Source: a virus
Virus record (IMG/VR): IMGVR_UViG_3300014827_000023
Coordinates: 1-23,105 of that record
Strand: one strand, 5' to 3'
Length of the DNA: 23,105 nucleotides
Both the position numbers and the translations under genes were made by a program. The notes beneath the pieces are model-generated. The model was not told the DNA's origin, made no database searches, and worked only from the letters and a program-made list of their open reading frames with translations. Of the stretch, positions 1 to 7,790 are shown piece after piece (positions within the stretch are counted from its first letter, which is position 1; every line of letters begins with the position of its first letter).

Positions 1-493
1 CTTTTGAGGTTGAAGTAGTTCCTGCTGGGTTACGTCCTTGTGTGATAGTAGGAATATAAGCGTTATCAGTTACATCTGCTACAGTGGTTCCGTCGAAGTA
101 TTTAAAGTTTGTTCCATCAAGGATAAAGAATAAATCGGCAAGAGTATAGCCTTGAGAACGTGCATCCGCAAGGCCGGTGAACACTAATACAGGCTGGTTT
201 GTTCCTGTCTGTGTATATAGTTTTGTTGTATGATGAATTAGATGGAATGTTGTGCCGTTCTTCTTCTTATAGTCCCATTCACCGTTTATCGCTCCCACTC
301 CTAATGTGGTGGGATAGAGATATGATTGTCCTTCTCTAGAATTAAGTTGTCTGCCATCATATAAAACGTTTTGACAATTTGCCGATTGATCGTCGTTGAT
401 CTGGCTTTCTGCGTAGGTTGAATATCCACCGTTGAAGTTATCGAAATGTAATACAGGAACAACATTCTTTTTCTTAGTATTGATCTGTATCAC
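1..493 (-). CDS. Tail/head-completion structural protein, 5' part only (P22 gp10-like candidate)
   Basis: An open frame runs from a GTG at 493 to the window edge, giving the first 164 residues of a longer protein. The GTG follows GGGGGTGGTAAA, a usable ribosome binding site that overlaps the end of the preceding gene. The N-terminus reads VIQINTKKKNVVPVLHF and is followed by NFNGGYSTYAESQINDDQS and then beta-rich sequence with DGRQLNSREGQ. This type of opening, directly after an adaptor gene, is seen in podovirus proteins that close the head-tail channel (P22 gp10 or T7 gp12-like nozzle proteins). That role is inferred from position and style; no catalytic motif is present. The C-terminal portion lies outside the window. 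Confidence 0.75.
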   Translation of the reverse strand, partial: MIQINTKKKNVVPVLHFDNFNGGYSTYAESQINDDQSANCQNVLYDGRQLNSREGQSYLYPTTLGVGAINGEWDYKKKNGTTFHLIHHTTKLYTQTGTNQPVLVFTGLADARSQGYTLADLFFILDGTNFKYFDGTTVADVTDNAYIPTITQGRNPAGTTSTSK

Positions 494-494
494 T

Positions 495-1349
495 TTACCA
501 CCCCCAGTTATAGGAGTCTTTTATTGGTCTATACTCTGCTCTAAAGAATATACTATTGAAGCCATCGTTCCAAAGGTTTAGCCAGTTTCCTGCTAGTGTT
601 GGATCATCTGGACTAGATATTAAGTCATACTGATACGCTGCGAAGTAACAAAGTATTCGAGGGTCGATCAGCTCCGGAAACTCTAATACATCAGTCTGAA
701 ATACCATGTCTCTAGGAAGATAGGTGTACTCTATGTTGATTACGTCACCGCTCTTTTTACGTGGACATATGAATAATGCAGTGCCCATCCATTCATACGT
801 TACGTCAAAACCTGTAGAGTCAGTTATCAGATTACCGTCTTTGTCCTTAACCTTCTCCGTGAGAGAATTAATATTGACGAATAGTTTGCTAAGATTCGTC
901 ACATCAAACTTACCATTTGCACCTAATGTAATTTGCTCAGTAAAGCTAGGTTGGAATTTCTCTTTTGCGATCTTATTTTTTGCTCTATTTAATGAGGTTA
1001 TTATTTTGCGTACTTCTTGTAGGTTCTTTCCAATGTAATCACCTGTTATAGGATCTTTGACAACTTTTTGATTGTCAACTAGCAGAAGTGTCTCTGTTAT
1101 CAGAAGGTCTAGTGTCCATTGATCTGTAGAGTTGTAGTTATAATAGATATCAAATTGACCAGCATACGTTCCCGGTATAGTAATAACGTTTAAAGCCATA
1201 GTGTAGTCTGTGAAAAAAGGGGTATATGTTAGTAAGTCTGTCGAAGTGAAGTCCACTTTAACGATAGATGCAAAGGTAAGAGGAAGGGCATACGTATTTG
1301 GTACAATATCCGATGTGACTGTTATTTTATCGACTGCTAATAATAGCAA
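495..1349 (-). CDS. Putative head-to-tail adaptor (connector) protein
   Basis: 284 residues. The start codon is TTG at 1349, chosen because GGAGGTGATACCTG precedes it with normal spacing; no in-frame ATG sits near the start. The N-terminal half is beta-rich (KITVTSDIVPNTYALPLTF). The C-terminal third contains LIDPRILCYFAAYQYDLISS followed by LWNDGFNSIFFRAE, an amphipathic helical ending typical of phage proteins that dock under the portal. It lies directly upstream of a gp10-like gene, the same neighbour order as P22 gp4-gp10. Function is inferred from context and the helical C-terminus. It could alternatively be another minor structural protein. Confidence 0.6.
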   Translation of the reverse strand: MLLLAVDKITVTSDIVPNTYALPLTFASIVKVDFTSTDLLTYTPFFTDYTMALNVITIPGTYAGQFDIYYNYNSTDQWTLDLLITETLLLVDNQKVVKDPITGDYIGKNLQEVRKIITSLNRAKNKIAKEKFQPSFTEQITLGANGKFDVTNLSKLFVNINSLTEKVKDKDGNLITDSTGFDVTYEWMGTALFICPRKKSGDVINIEYTYLPRDMVFQTDVLEFPELIDPRILCYFAAYQYDLISSPDDPTLAGNWLNLWNDGFNSIFFRAEYRPIKDSYNWGW

Positions 1350-1393
1350 CAGGTATCACCTCCGTTTATGTCGTATAATGCATCTACTACACT

Positions 1394-3010
1394 TTAAATC
1401 ATATTAGTTACAACACTTTTAACCATCCACATATTATCGACTTGCATTAACACAACATAATCTTTCATAGCTAAAACTAGATTAGCCTTAATGTTAATAT
1501 TACCACCTATACCCAAAGTCATTATACCGTTCCAAGCAATTAAAATAATTTCTTCCGTTCCTCCATAATTATATTCTATAGTGGTTATCGTTGCAGGTAA
1601 CCCACCAACCCTTGAACACTTGGAATAAACTTGTAAAACCCCTGCAACACCTGCAATATCTTGGTTTGTGTAATTCACTCTATTATAATTCGACGAGACA
1701 TTACTAGAATAAAGATAATTTCCTTCAATACATTGAGTTGCTCCACCCATATTAATATTTTCACAGCCTAAAATACTATTATTAGTAAATTTATAATTAG
1801 AACTTCCACTATCCCCCCAAATCAGATACCCCGTATTATCTCCAACAGTACCACATACCCTAAATTCATTTCCGTTAGATATTAATATGTTCTGACAACT
1901 CACCGACACGTCAATACATTTTTGTATATTTTCCCAATATCCTCCAAACCATTTAATATTAGTTGATCTTTCGAACGATACACCTTTAATAGCGTTGCCA
2001 CAATAACATTGTATAAAGGTCTGCCCATTACCTCCTAAATCTCCCTGTATAACTTGTAAGTCATCACGAACTCTTCTGAATCTTACAGCTAATTGAGTTA
2101 CGTTTATTCCATACGCTGAAAAATCACATTGCGTCCAGGTCATTTGTTCAACTTGACCTTCTTGACACATACACATACTTGTTGGATTTGACGAAGTAAC
2201 AAACCGGCACATTTTCCATGCTACAAATTGATGTGGTAAATTTGTACCCGAACCACCTATTAAGGATAGTTGTGAAGCATCAAAGTTAGCAACTATTACA
2301 TTACTAAATGTCCCATACCAAATACCACCATCATTATATACAGCTCGTGGTGAACCTTTAAAATAAAGACCATGTTGTCCGGGGTTTGTACCTGCAATAC
2401 CATAAAAGAATAGGTCTTTAATAGTCATATATACAATTGGACCTACCGCTAAAACGACAGATTGTAATTCAGTGGAAGGAAGTGGTGTTAAAATGGTTAA
2501 ATCTTGTCCTGCTCCTGAAATATGTGTTTCAGAACTTAATGTTAATTTTATATAGCGCAATGTTCCTTTAGGTATAAAGATATTTGTAAAGTTGTCTAAT
2601 AAGGCTTGCAGTGCCAGAGTATCATCTGTAACACCATCCATCACACAAGCAACATATCCCACTGGGGGGAATTTTACATTGACATCAATACTATCAATTT
2701 TTGTCGTAGTATTAGCCAACTGCGTATCAACGCCATCTAACCTTATTCCTAAACTAGCACTTGATCCTCTAGCTACAACTATCTCAGCATTGCTACTACC
2801 TGCATTTATAACAAGTGCATTAAATGTAGTTTCTAAGGTAGTAAAATCTTCTTCTAGTTTATTCTGCTTTGATGTATTAGAAGCAATTACAGGAACATTA
2901 GTTGATAATAGATTTTCCTGTTCAGTCATTCTAACTTCTAATGTATTGATTGACTGAGTATTAGGAATGATTGAACTATCTAATGTTGTTGATATTACCG
3001 TTACTGCCAT
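1394..3010 (-). CDS. Beta-helix tailspike or fibre (pectate-lyase-like fold)
   Basis: 538 residues, start ATG after GGAAGGTGAAAGA. Residues 20-70 (TLEVRMTEQENLLS, KQNKLEEDFTTLETTF) look like a coiled-coil trimerisation stalk. They are followed by SSNAEIVVARGSSASLGIRL, a linker style seen in Firmicutes phage tail fibres. From about residue 115 the segment VMDGVTDDTLALQALLDN is the classic entry to a right-handed parallel beta-helix (pectate lyase 3-like, compare DGxTDDTxAI). The remainder has repeating short beta strands, consistent with a helical spike that binds or degrades surface polysaccharide. It lies between coat and adaptor genes, unlike P22, where the spike gene is at the end of the late operon. 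Whether it acts on the tail or as a head fibre cannot be told from sequence. Confidence 0.8.
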   Translation of the reverse strand: MAVTVISTTLDSSIIPNTQSINTLEVRMTEQENLLSTNVPVIASNTSKQNKLEEDFTTLETTFNALVINAGSSNAEIVVARGSSASLGIRLDGVDTQLANTTTKIDSIDVNVKFPPVGYVACVMDGVTDDTLALQALLDNFTNIFIPKGTLRYIKLTLSSETHISGAGQDLTILTPLPSTELQSVVLAVGPIVYMTIKDLFFYGIAGTNPGQHGLYFKGSPRAVYNDGGIWYGTFSNVIVANFDASQLSLIGGSGTNLPHQFVAWKMCRFVTSSNPTSMCMCQEGQVEQMTWTQCDFSAYGINVTQLAVRFRRVRDDLQVIQGDLGGNGQTFIQCYCGNAIKGVSFERSTNIKWFGGYWENIQKCIDVSVSCQNILISNGNEFRVCGTVGDNTGYLIWGDSGSSNYKFTNNSILGCENINMGGATQCIEGNYLYSSNVSSNYNRVNYTNQDIAGVAGVLQVYSKCSRVGGLPATITTIEYNYGGTEEIILIAWNGIMTLGIGGNINIKANLVLAMKDYVVLMQVDNMWMVKSVVTNMI

Positions 3011-3030
3011 TCTTTCACCTTCCTTCTGAT

Positions 3031-3126
3031 CTAATAAAGTGCAAGCATATAGGATTCAATTGCCTTTTTCCAAACTAAATATCCTGCTCCATTTAAATTT
3101 CCTTTAATTTGTGGTGGCATAATCAT
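3031..3126 (-). CDS. Very small protein between structural genes (31 aa)
   Basis: A 31-codon frame begins at ATG 3126, where the preceding gene's stop and this start share one base (TGATG), a typical coupled arrangement. The product is MIMPPQIKGN followed by a short amphipathic helix ending SYMLALY. It fills the 115-bp space between the 133-residue structural protein and the spike gene almost exactly. I do not recognise a family. Translation is inferred from the coupling; no independent ribosome binding site is evident. Confidence 0.4.
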   Translation of the reverse strand: MIMPPQIKGNLNGAGYLVWKKAIESYMLALY

Positions 3127-3527
3127 CAGTTAGGTACTCCCCAATAAGATATTGTAATTGTACCAGTTGTTGGCGCAACAGTTGCGGTTACTGATACAGC
3201 TATGGGTATTTTGAATATACCATCGAAAAATCTGGGATTGCCGTCATTTATAATAATTATCCTACCATCACTAATTGCGATGGCAAATGTTAAGCTTTTG
3301 TCTGAAATTACATTACTTCCATCGGATTCAGATACCGCGCCCAGACCACCAATAACAAACTGTATTGTACACGCTTGGTTAAGGGTACTTCTAACAGTCC
3401 ATACCCCACCTTTCGCATATTTCGATAAATCAATAGTTGGTGATGAGTGTCCTACTATATCGGTAATTGCTAAGGCATCAAACAAAAATACCTCTTCCAC
3501 AAATTTGCTTGCTATCGAAACTAACAT
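3126..3527 (-). CDS. Small beta-rich structural protein downstream of coat gene, possibly decoration protein
   Basis: 133 residues, start ATG after TAGGAGATGATCGA. The sequence is dominated by alternating hydrophobic/polar beta strands (CTIQFVIGGLGAV, SLTFAIAISDGRIIIIND, IPIAVSVTATV) and ends TGTITISYWGVPN. No enzyme motif or signal peptide is visible. It is the first gene after the coat-gene terminator and is coupled to a 31-codon ORF and then the spike gene. A capsid decoration protein or fibre-base protein fits the position and composition, but this is inference only. Confidence 0.65.
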   Translation of the reverse strand: MLVSIASKFVEEVFLFDALAITDIVGHSSPTIDLSKYAKGGVWTVRSTLNQACTIQFVIGGLGAVSESDGSNVISDKSLTFAIAISDGRIIIINDGNPRFFDGIFKIPIAVSVTATVAPTTGTITISYWGVPN

Positions 3528-3560
3528 TCGATCATCTCCTATAAACTTAAATTCGATAAT

Positions 3561-3591
3561 AAAAAAGGGCAGGAGAGGTTATCCCCTGCCC
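3561..3591 (-). terminator. Intrinsic terminator after the coat gene
   Basis: On the minus strand GGGCAGG pairs with CCTGCCC (plus-strand positions 3567-3573 and 3585-3591), a 7-bp GC-rich stem followed directly by TTTTTT (3561-3566). It lies about 40 bp past the coat stop codon and before the next gene. It would limit read-through so that coat protein exceeds spike and adaptor proteins. Confidence 0.85.
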
Positions 3592-3630
3592 CAATGGTGA
3601 TAGTGCAGAATAATGATTATTAATTTATAA

Positions 3631-4461
3631 TTATACTGATATTTTCCACGAATAAAGGCCGTTCACTTTAGCTGCTAATACGAATGCATCGTAGCGCATA
3701 CGCATGTCAATCTGGATTCCGCTGATCCCAGGAGGATTCTCATGGATCTTATAGTCTTCGAGTTTCTTTACTCCGACTGTTACCGTTGGATGGCATAATA
3801 CAAATGCTACGGTAGCAGGCATATACGAAGAAGGCACTGGAACAATCTTAACGCCATCCACCATACCAATCATGCCGTTAATACGTTGATTCATGGCGAC
3901 CTCAGAAGCCAATACGAAATTATTGTCTTTCTTTAGGAAGGAATAGAAGGCATAGGTGCAAAATGCGATACGACCATCTACAGGTACTTTGGCGTTTCCT
4001 AAGAACTCTTGTGCAGTTAGGAAGCTAGAATAAGCATTAGTAGCAGTAATAGCTAGGGTTGTGGTAGCTAAGTTTGTTATTGCCGCTGCTGACATCACGC
4101 CGATACGATAGGTGTCGATCTCCGGCAAATAGACCTCGTTAATCTGTCTGGATAAGATCTTGTTACCTTGTGCAGTTGAATTAGTGTCATCAAGTGTCTT
4201 GCGGTCTGCCGTGATGGTAGCAGAACGGTCTTTAGTGACTGTCATAGTTTGCACTGTGTTTTGTTGCTCTGCTGCTACGCCATAACGAGCTGCACCAGTA
4301 AGCGTGTAGTCACTCAGTGCGGTTGTAGGATAGCTGTAGGCGTTTACCGTAGATACACCGCTCCATACATAGTCTGAGTTTACCGCTGCCTCTGTGAGGG
4401 ATTTGAGGGTGAAACGTTCTGATACCTTAGTGTCGAATTTTGATGCATAGTTAATAGCCAT
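3631..4461 (-). CDS. Major capsid (coat) protein, HK97-fold type
   Basis: 276 residues, start ATG after AAGGAGTG with an 8-base spacer. The N-terminus MAINYASKFDTKVSERFTL, the central helix ILSRQINEVYLPEIDTYRIG, and the C-terminal half (GRIAFCTYAFYSFLKKD, VDGVKIVPVPSSYMP, then AFVLCHPTVTVGVKKLEDYK and DAFVLAAKVNGLYSWKISV) are the spine helix and P/A-domain pattern of HK97-fold coat proteins. It follows the scaffold gene by 14 bp and precedes a strong terminator, the usual setting for the most abundant virion protein. Length is on the short side for the fold. Confidence 0.85.
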   Translation of the reverse strand: MAINYASKFDTKVSERFTLKSLTEAAVNSDYVWSGVSTVNAYSYPTTALSDYTLTGAARYGVAAEQQNTVQTMTVTKDRSATITADRKTLDDTNSTAQGNKILSRQINEVYLPEIDTYRIGVMSAAAITNLATTTLAITATNAYSSFLTAQEFLGNAKVPVDGRIAFCTYAFYSFLKKDNNFVLASEVAMNQRINGMIGMVDGVKIVPVPSSYMPATVAFVLCHPTVTVGVKKLEDYKIHENPPGISGIQIDMRMRYDAFVLAAKVNGLYSWKISV

Positions 4462-4475
4462 TTAAAAAACACTCC

Positions 4476-5273
4476 TTATTCGTCAAAGCCCTCGAAGATC
4501 TTGTCTGCCTTTGCTGTATCTGATCCATGACCAGTAACGCCACCGACAGGCGCCTTCTTGGAGTTCTCTGCGTTCTGTTTTAATATTTTCATTTCGGACA
4601 TAAGCTCTTGGTTCTGTTGCATCCCGTAGGACTGGGAAAGATCCATACCATTTTCTACTCTCTGCCAAGTCTCAGGTTTAATCGATTCTGGTTTAACATC
4701 GGGGAAGTTGGCGTTAAAGTTGTTGTACATGCTGTCAGACTGTTGCTGTGTTGCGTTAGCCTGTTCTCGCTGCGCTTGTGCCTTTTCCCTTGTTCCCAGC
4801 TCGTAATCTCTCTTGACTTGTTCAGGAGTTAAACCCTGTTGCGTTGCAGTTTGCTGGAAATACTGATCTTGCAATGCGGTTATATAATCATCCTCAGACA
4901 TGCCGTAGCTATCGGCAATCTGCTTAAACTTACTGTGTTGTGCTAGACGTGGATCTGCTTCTGCTGCTTGTAATTTCTCGAAAACTTTCTCATAATTTAA
5001 TCCTTTTTGTGAAAGCGTTCTAACTTCTTCTTCGGTGTAATCTCTCTCTTCATGGTTGTATTTCAGCTTCATATAAGCTGGTGTTTCTGCTACTGTCTCA
5101 ACTTCAGTGGTGTCCTCTGTTGTTTCAGGAGCTTCTGTCGTGGCTTCTGGTTCTGTTCCCTCGGATGTCTCTGGTTCTAAATCAAATACAACATCACTAA
5201 AGTCGTCCGAACCTCCGCCGATGGCATCGTCTGCGCTCATGCATGGTGACATGAACAATCTTGAATTAAACAT
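4476..5273 (-). CDS. Capsid scaffolding protein
   Basis: 265 residues, start ATG after AGAGGTAGTTT. Residues 14-65 are very acidic and low in complexity (rich in E, T and D), the middle is strongly helical and charged (YTEEEVRTLSQKGLNYEKVFEK, an order typical of phage scaffolds), a Gln/Ala-rich segment follows near 165-180, and a basic patch KILKQNAENSKKAP lies near the C-terminus, where scaffolds bind coat. The gene lies between portal and coat, the normal scaffold position. No protease motif is visible, so it is probably a removable scaffold rather than a protease fusion. Confidence 0.85.
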   Translation of the reverse strand: MFNSRLFMSPCMSADDAIGGGSDDFSDVVFDLEPETSEGTEPEATTEAPETTEDTTEVETVAETPAYMKLKYNHEERDYTEEEVRTLSQKGLNYEKVFEKLQAAEADPRLAQHSKFKQIADSYGMSEDDYITALQDQYFQQTATQQGLTPEQVKRDYELGTREKAQAQREQANATQQQSDSMYNNFNANFPDVKPESIKPETWQRVENGMDLSQSYGMQQNQELMSEMKILKQNAENSKKAPVGGVTGHGSDTAKADKIFEGFDE

Positions 5274-5289
5274 AAACTACCTCTTTCAA

Positions 5290-5309
5290 TGTGCCTTTGG
5301 TTGGGCACA
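5290..5309 (-). promoter_or_regulatory. Small hairpin in leader of the scaffold gene
   Basis: TGTGCC and GGCACA (5290-5295 and 5304-5309) form a 6-bp stem with an 8-base loop just upstream of the scaffold ribosome binding site and downstream of the terminator at 5337-5356. No U-tract follows on the minus strand, so it is not a terminator. It could be a processing or stability hairpin; function is unknown. I saw no convincing promoter in 5274-5366. Confidence 0.35.
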
Positions 5310-5336
5310 AACTTTTTTACTTACATTTTGGCATAT

Positions 5337-5356
5337 AAAAAAGACCTCTTCGGTCT
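5337..5356 (-). terminator. Intrinsic terminator after the Met/Lys/Pro-rich peptide gene
   Basis: On the minus strand AGACC, loop GAAGA, GGTCT is followed by T6 (5337-5342). The stem is only 5 bp but has a tight loop and a clean U-tract. It begins about ten bases after the stop codon of the small gene and separates the portal transcript from the scaffold-coat genes. Confidence 0.6.
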
Positions 5357-5366
5357 GTGAGTTAAC

Positions 5367-5540
5367 TTATTTCTTTTTCATGGTCTTCTTTGGCATTGCT
5401 TTAGCTGGCATTCCTTTAACCGGCATCGCTTTAGCTGGCGTCTTTGCCATGTTACGCATCATTGCCATCTCTTGTAAATAAGGCATCTTACCTAATTCAG
5501 GCTTCTTATTGGCCTCTACCATTACTGGCTTCTTCTTCAT
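5367..5540 (-). CDS. Small Met/Lys/Pro/Ala-rich peptide between portal and scaffold
   Basis: 57 residues. The ATG at 5540 overlaps the portal stop by four bases (ATGA), so translation is probably coupled. The protein is very basic: it begins MKKKPVMVEANKKPELGKMP and ends in short repeats of A-K-x-M-P (AKAMPVKGMPAKAMPKK). Composition suggests an unstructured, nucleic-acid-binding or virion-internal peptide. I do not recognise a named family. A terminator lies immediately downstream, making this the last gene of the portal transcript. Possible roles are DNA condensation or portal assembly; both are guesses. Confidence 0.65.
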   Translation of the reverse strand: MKKKPVMVEANKKPELGKMPYLQEMAMMRNMAKTPAKAMPVKGMPAKAMPKKTMKKK

Positions 5541-7438
5541 TGTCCACCACCACCCTTCATCGTTTGTTTAATGCCTGATTGCATTAGGGACATTATAGTT
5601 TTCTGTTGTTGGTCAGCAGGAAGTTGTTTGATTTGGGCTTGTGTTTGTGGTGGTAAGCTATCATAGAAGTCAGCTATCTTGGCATGTTCATCTTGTTGCT
5701 GTTGCGCTTGGTCCTGCGTCTGAGCCTGTTGTTGCCCTTGTTGGTCTACTTGTGCTTGCTGTTGTCCTTGTGCCTGCTGTTGCTGTTGTTGCGCTTGTTG
5801 AGTTGCCATCTGTTGTTGTTGGTCCATTTGCTTTTGTAAGTTCTCTTTTACCTTCTCGATAAGATCAGCATTTTTATAGTTCTCTGGTAAGTTCTCGAGA
5901 TAATCTATCATAGTGAATAGTGGATCTTTCATGCCTAACAATCTATCCATCATTTGAACCTGAGCAATCTCACTATAGTAAGAACTCGGTCCTACGTCAC
6001 ACTTAACATTCAACCAAAGTTTTTTAAGTACTGAGAAATCAAAATCAACTTTCTGTCTTAATCCCTTTGATTTAACAATGATAGGTCTTGTTCCATAGTT
6101 GGTACCCATGAGATCTATTAAAATACGAGCAATGTTTTCTATCCACTCATATAAGTTAGCCCTAGTATTTTCTAGGGGGATAGCTGCCTGACGTACCGTA
6201 GACGCTATAGCCGTGCCACTTGCTTGCTCTGGATTGATATTTCCTAGTGCTGCATCATTGATGCCTAACATTTCCTTGGTGTAGGAAATAGCCATATCAA
6301 TAACTTTGATAATCTCACCAGACATAACTCCTGGTTGTATCTGCCCTATGTGATTCATGATGGACTCATTTGGCATTAGCCCACGAAGTCCTAAGCTTTC
6401 CCCAACTCTATTAGTAGGTTCTGGCATTCTATCGGCATTGTAAACAATCTTGGAAAACGCTGCATTCATTAGATGCCACATCACCATAGCGAATTGCCTG
6501 TTAATGTATATTTGATTTGGAATAATACCAGAGCATAAAGCTCGACCGTGATACTGGTTCTCTTGTTTCTCCCAACAGAGCCCTGTCACTGGATAGTCGT
6601 TTAAGCCTGTTTCTACATCTTTATACATATAAGCACCCTCAGTACATTTAGATGCCAGGATAGTGTCCTTATCGGCGTCGTAGGTGTAACAGATAACATA
6701 GAGTGCCTTACCTGATGACTTTCCGTTATCACTTAATATCTCTATCTTAGCCATTTCCCCAGCTTCATATTGCCAGTTAGAGTCTGAGGTGATATTGTCG
6801 ACTTCTTGAGCGTTCTTATACTGCTGTGCTTCTTTCTGTAGGCTCTTTACCATGTCCCTTCCAGTAACTAGTATATAAGGCTGAGTATACTTATCTATGC
6901 ATGGATTGTTTGGATTACCAAGGAATACGTTTGTTCCATTAACAAGTTCTCCGCATATCTCACCTTCTATGTTACCGAACATACCACCGTATGGTTTCTT
7001 CTTCATATCGAAGTAGCCGTGAAAGTAAACATCACCCATACGAGAAGCCTTGAACAATGCATCGCGGATCATGTTATCCATTTTAAACTTCTCGAATAAG
7101 TTCTCAATCTCTCCTGTGGCTATGTCAGAAGCATGTTGTTGGTCCTGCATCTCTGGGGTTTGCTGTTCTTCTTCTTCTGCATACTCTAGGGGCTCTAATT
7201 TGACAGAAGTCTTAGATGAAGTAATAGAAGCAACGAAGAATGTTTCAGCACGTTTCATGATGTTGAATACTGGTGTTGGCATACCGTTATTCTCTACGTT
7301 CTTCCATTGTCTATCGTTAACAAACTCTATGTTTAGGTTGACCATGTCATTGTATGGTGGTTCCAAGCTGTTGTTATACTTGCGTCCATCTAATAACTTC
7401 TGCCAGTCCTTAGTACAATCTCCCATGTAGTTACTCAC
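5537..7438 (-). CDS. Portal protein, large P22-type
   Basis: 633 residues, start GTG at 7438 preceded by GGAGGGGTAATAA. The N-terminal region contains YNDMVNLNIEFVNDRQWKN and VFNIMKRAETFFVASITSSK, the wing and stem pattern of podovirus portals. The middle has GLCWEKQENQYHGRALCSGI and NRQFAMVMWHLMNAAF. ALGNINPEQASGTAIASTVR, near residue 400, is a common portal motif. Residues of about 530-600 are a Gln/Ala-rich low-complexity tail, like the extended helical barrel region of P22-like portals that reaches into the head. It acts as the dodecameric DNA channel on which terminase docks. Length fits the P22-type class (about 600-750). Confidence 0.88.
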   Translation of the reverse strand: MSNYMGDCTKDWQKLLDGRKYNNSLEPPYNDMVNLNIEFVNDRQWKNVENNGMPTPVFNIMKRAETFFVASITSSKTSVKLEPLEYAEEEEQQTPEMQDQQHASDIATGEIENLFEKFKMDNMIRDALFKASRMGDVYFHGYFDMKKKPYGGMFGNIEGEICGELVNGTNVFLGNPNNPCIDKYTQPYILVTGRDMVKSLQKEAQQYKNAQEVDNITSDSNWQYEAGEMAKIEILSDNGKSSGKALYVICYTYDADKDTILASKCTEGAYMYKDVETGLNDYPVTGLCWEKQENQYHGRALCSGIIPNQIYINRQFAMVMWHLMNAAFSKIVYNADRMPEPTNRVGESLGLRGLMPNESIMNHIGQIQPGVMSGEIIKVIDMAISYTKEMLGINDAALGNINPEQASGTAIASTVRQAAIPLENTRANLYEWIENIARILIDLMGTNYGTRPIIVKSKGLRQKVDFDFSVLKKLWLNVKCDVGPSSYYSEIAQVQMMDRLLGMKDPLFTMIDYLENLPENYKNADLIEKVKENLQKQMDQQQQMATQQAQQQQQQAQGQQQAQVDQQGQQQAQTQDQAQQQQDEHAKIADFYDSLPPQTQAQIKQLPADQQQKTIMSLMQSGIKQTMKGGGGQ

Positions 7439-7644
7439 TTATTACCCCTCCTTCCCAGTGCGACATCCATGTCATAGTTCATTACATTCTCCATACCTAC
7501 TCTTTGTAGTTCTAACTGCATTTCTTCCTGCTCTGTACGTTTGTCTAAGATAGACTGCTTGGCATGTCTTAGGCCTACTGTGTACGCTATATAAAGGCAT
7601 GAGATGGAAAATACTGTCGCTAATACTCCAATGAGTGTGTCCAT
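7435..7644 (-). CDS. Small single-pass membrane protein between terminase and portal
   Basis: 69 residues, ATG after AAGGGAGAAACAT; its stop overlaps the portal GTG by four bases. Residues 4-24 (LIGVLATVFSISCLYIAYTV) form one membrane segment, followed by a charged, probably coiled-coil helix (HAKQSILDKRTEQEEMQLEL) and a basic end. It resembles the holin-like or unknown membrane peptides often found in Firmicutes phage packaging modules, but there is only one transmembrane helix and no adjacent lysin, so holin function is not supported. Confidence 0.65.
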   Translation of the reverse strand: MDTLIGVLATVFSISCLYIAYTVGLRHAKQSILDKRTEQEEMQLELQRVGMENVMNYDMDVALGRRGNK

Positions 7645-7732
7645 ATGTTTCTCCCTTCTGTGTATTAAACGTTATTGCATGGATGTAATTATACTTTGAT
7701 TGTTGTACGACTTATTGTACCGATATAACGAT

Positions 7733-7762
7733 AAAAAAAGGCCATTATCTAATATAACGACC
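7733..7762 (-). terminator. Intrinsic terminator after the large terminase gene
   Basis: On the minus strand GGTCGTTAT and ATAATGGCC (7754-7762 and 7740-7748) form a 9-bp stem, counting two G-U pairs, with a 5-base loop. T7 follows at 7733-7739. It ends the terminase transcript 29 bp past the TerL stop. A TATAAT at 7688-7693 (minus) just downstream could be the -10 of a promoter for the portal genes, but no matching -35 hexamer is visible. Confidence 0.8.
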
Positions 7763-7790
7763 AAAGTACATTAAACGTTCGTTTGTTGTA

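Noticed and set aside
4483-4668. 61-residue frame inside the scaffold gene
   Set aside because: Lies wholly within the well-supported scaffold gene on the same strand without its own ribosome binding site.
5107-5481. Plus-strand frame with hydrophobic stretch across scaffold start and terminator
   Set aside because: It is antisense to the scaffold and the Met/Lys/Pro-rich gene and covers a minus-strand terminator; hydrophobicity comes from the opposite-strand codons.
7435-7644. Holin
   Set aside because: One membrane segment and a long charged helix, no lysin nearby, and position between terminase and portal.
7688-7716. Promoter for the portal operon
   Set aside because: TATAAT is present but the -35 position reads AATAAG and no TGn extension exists; too weak to list as a feature.
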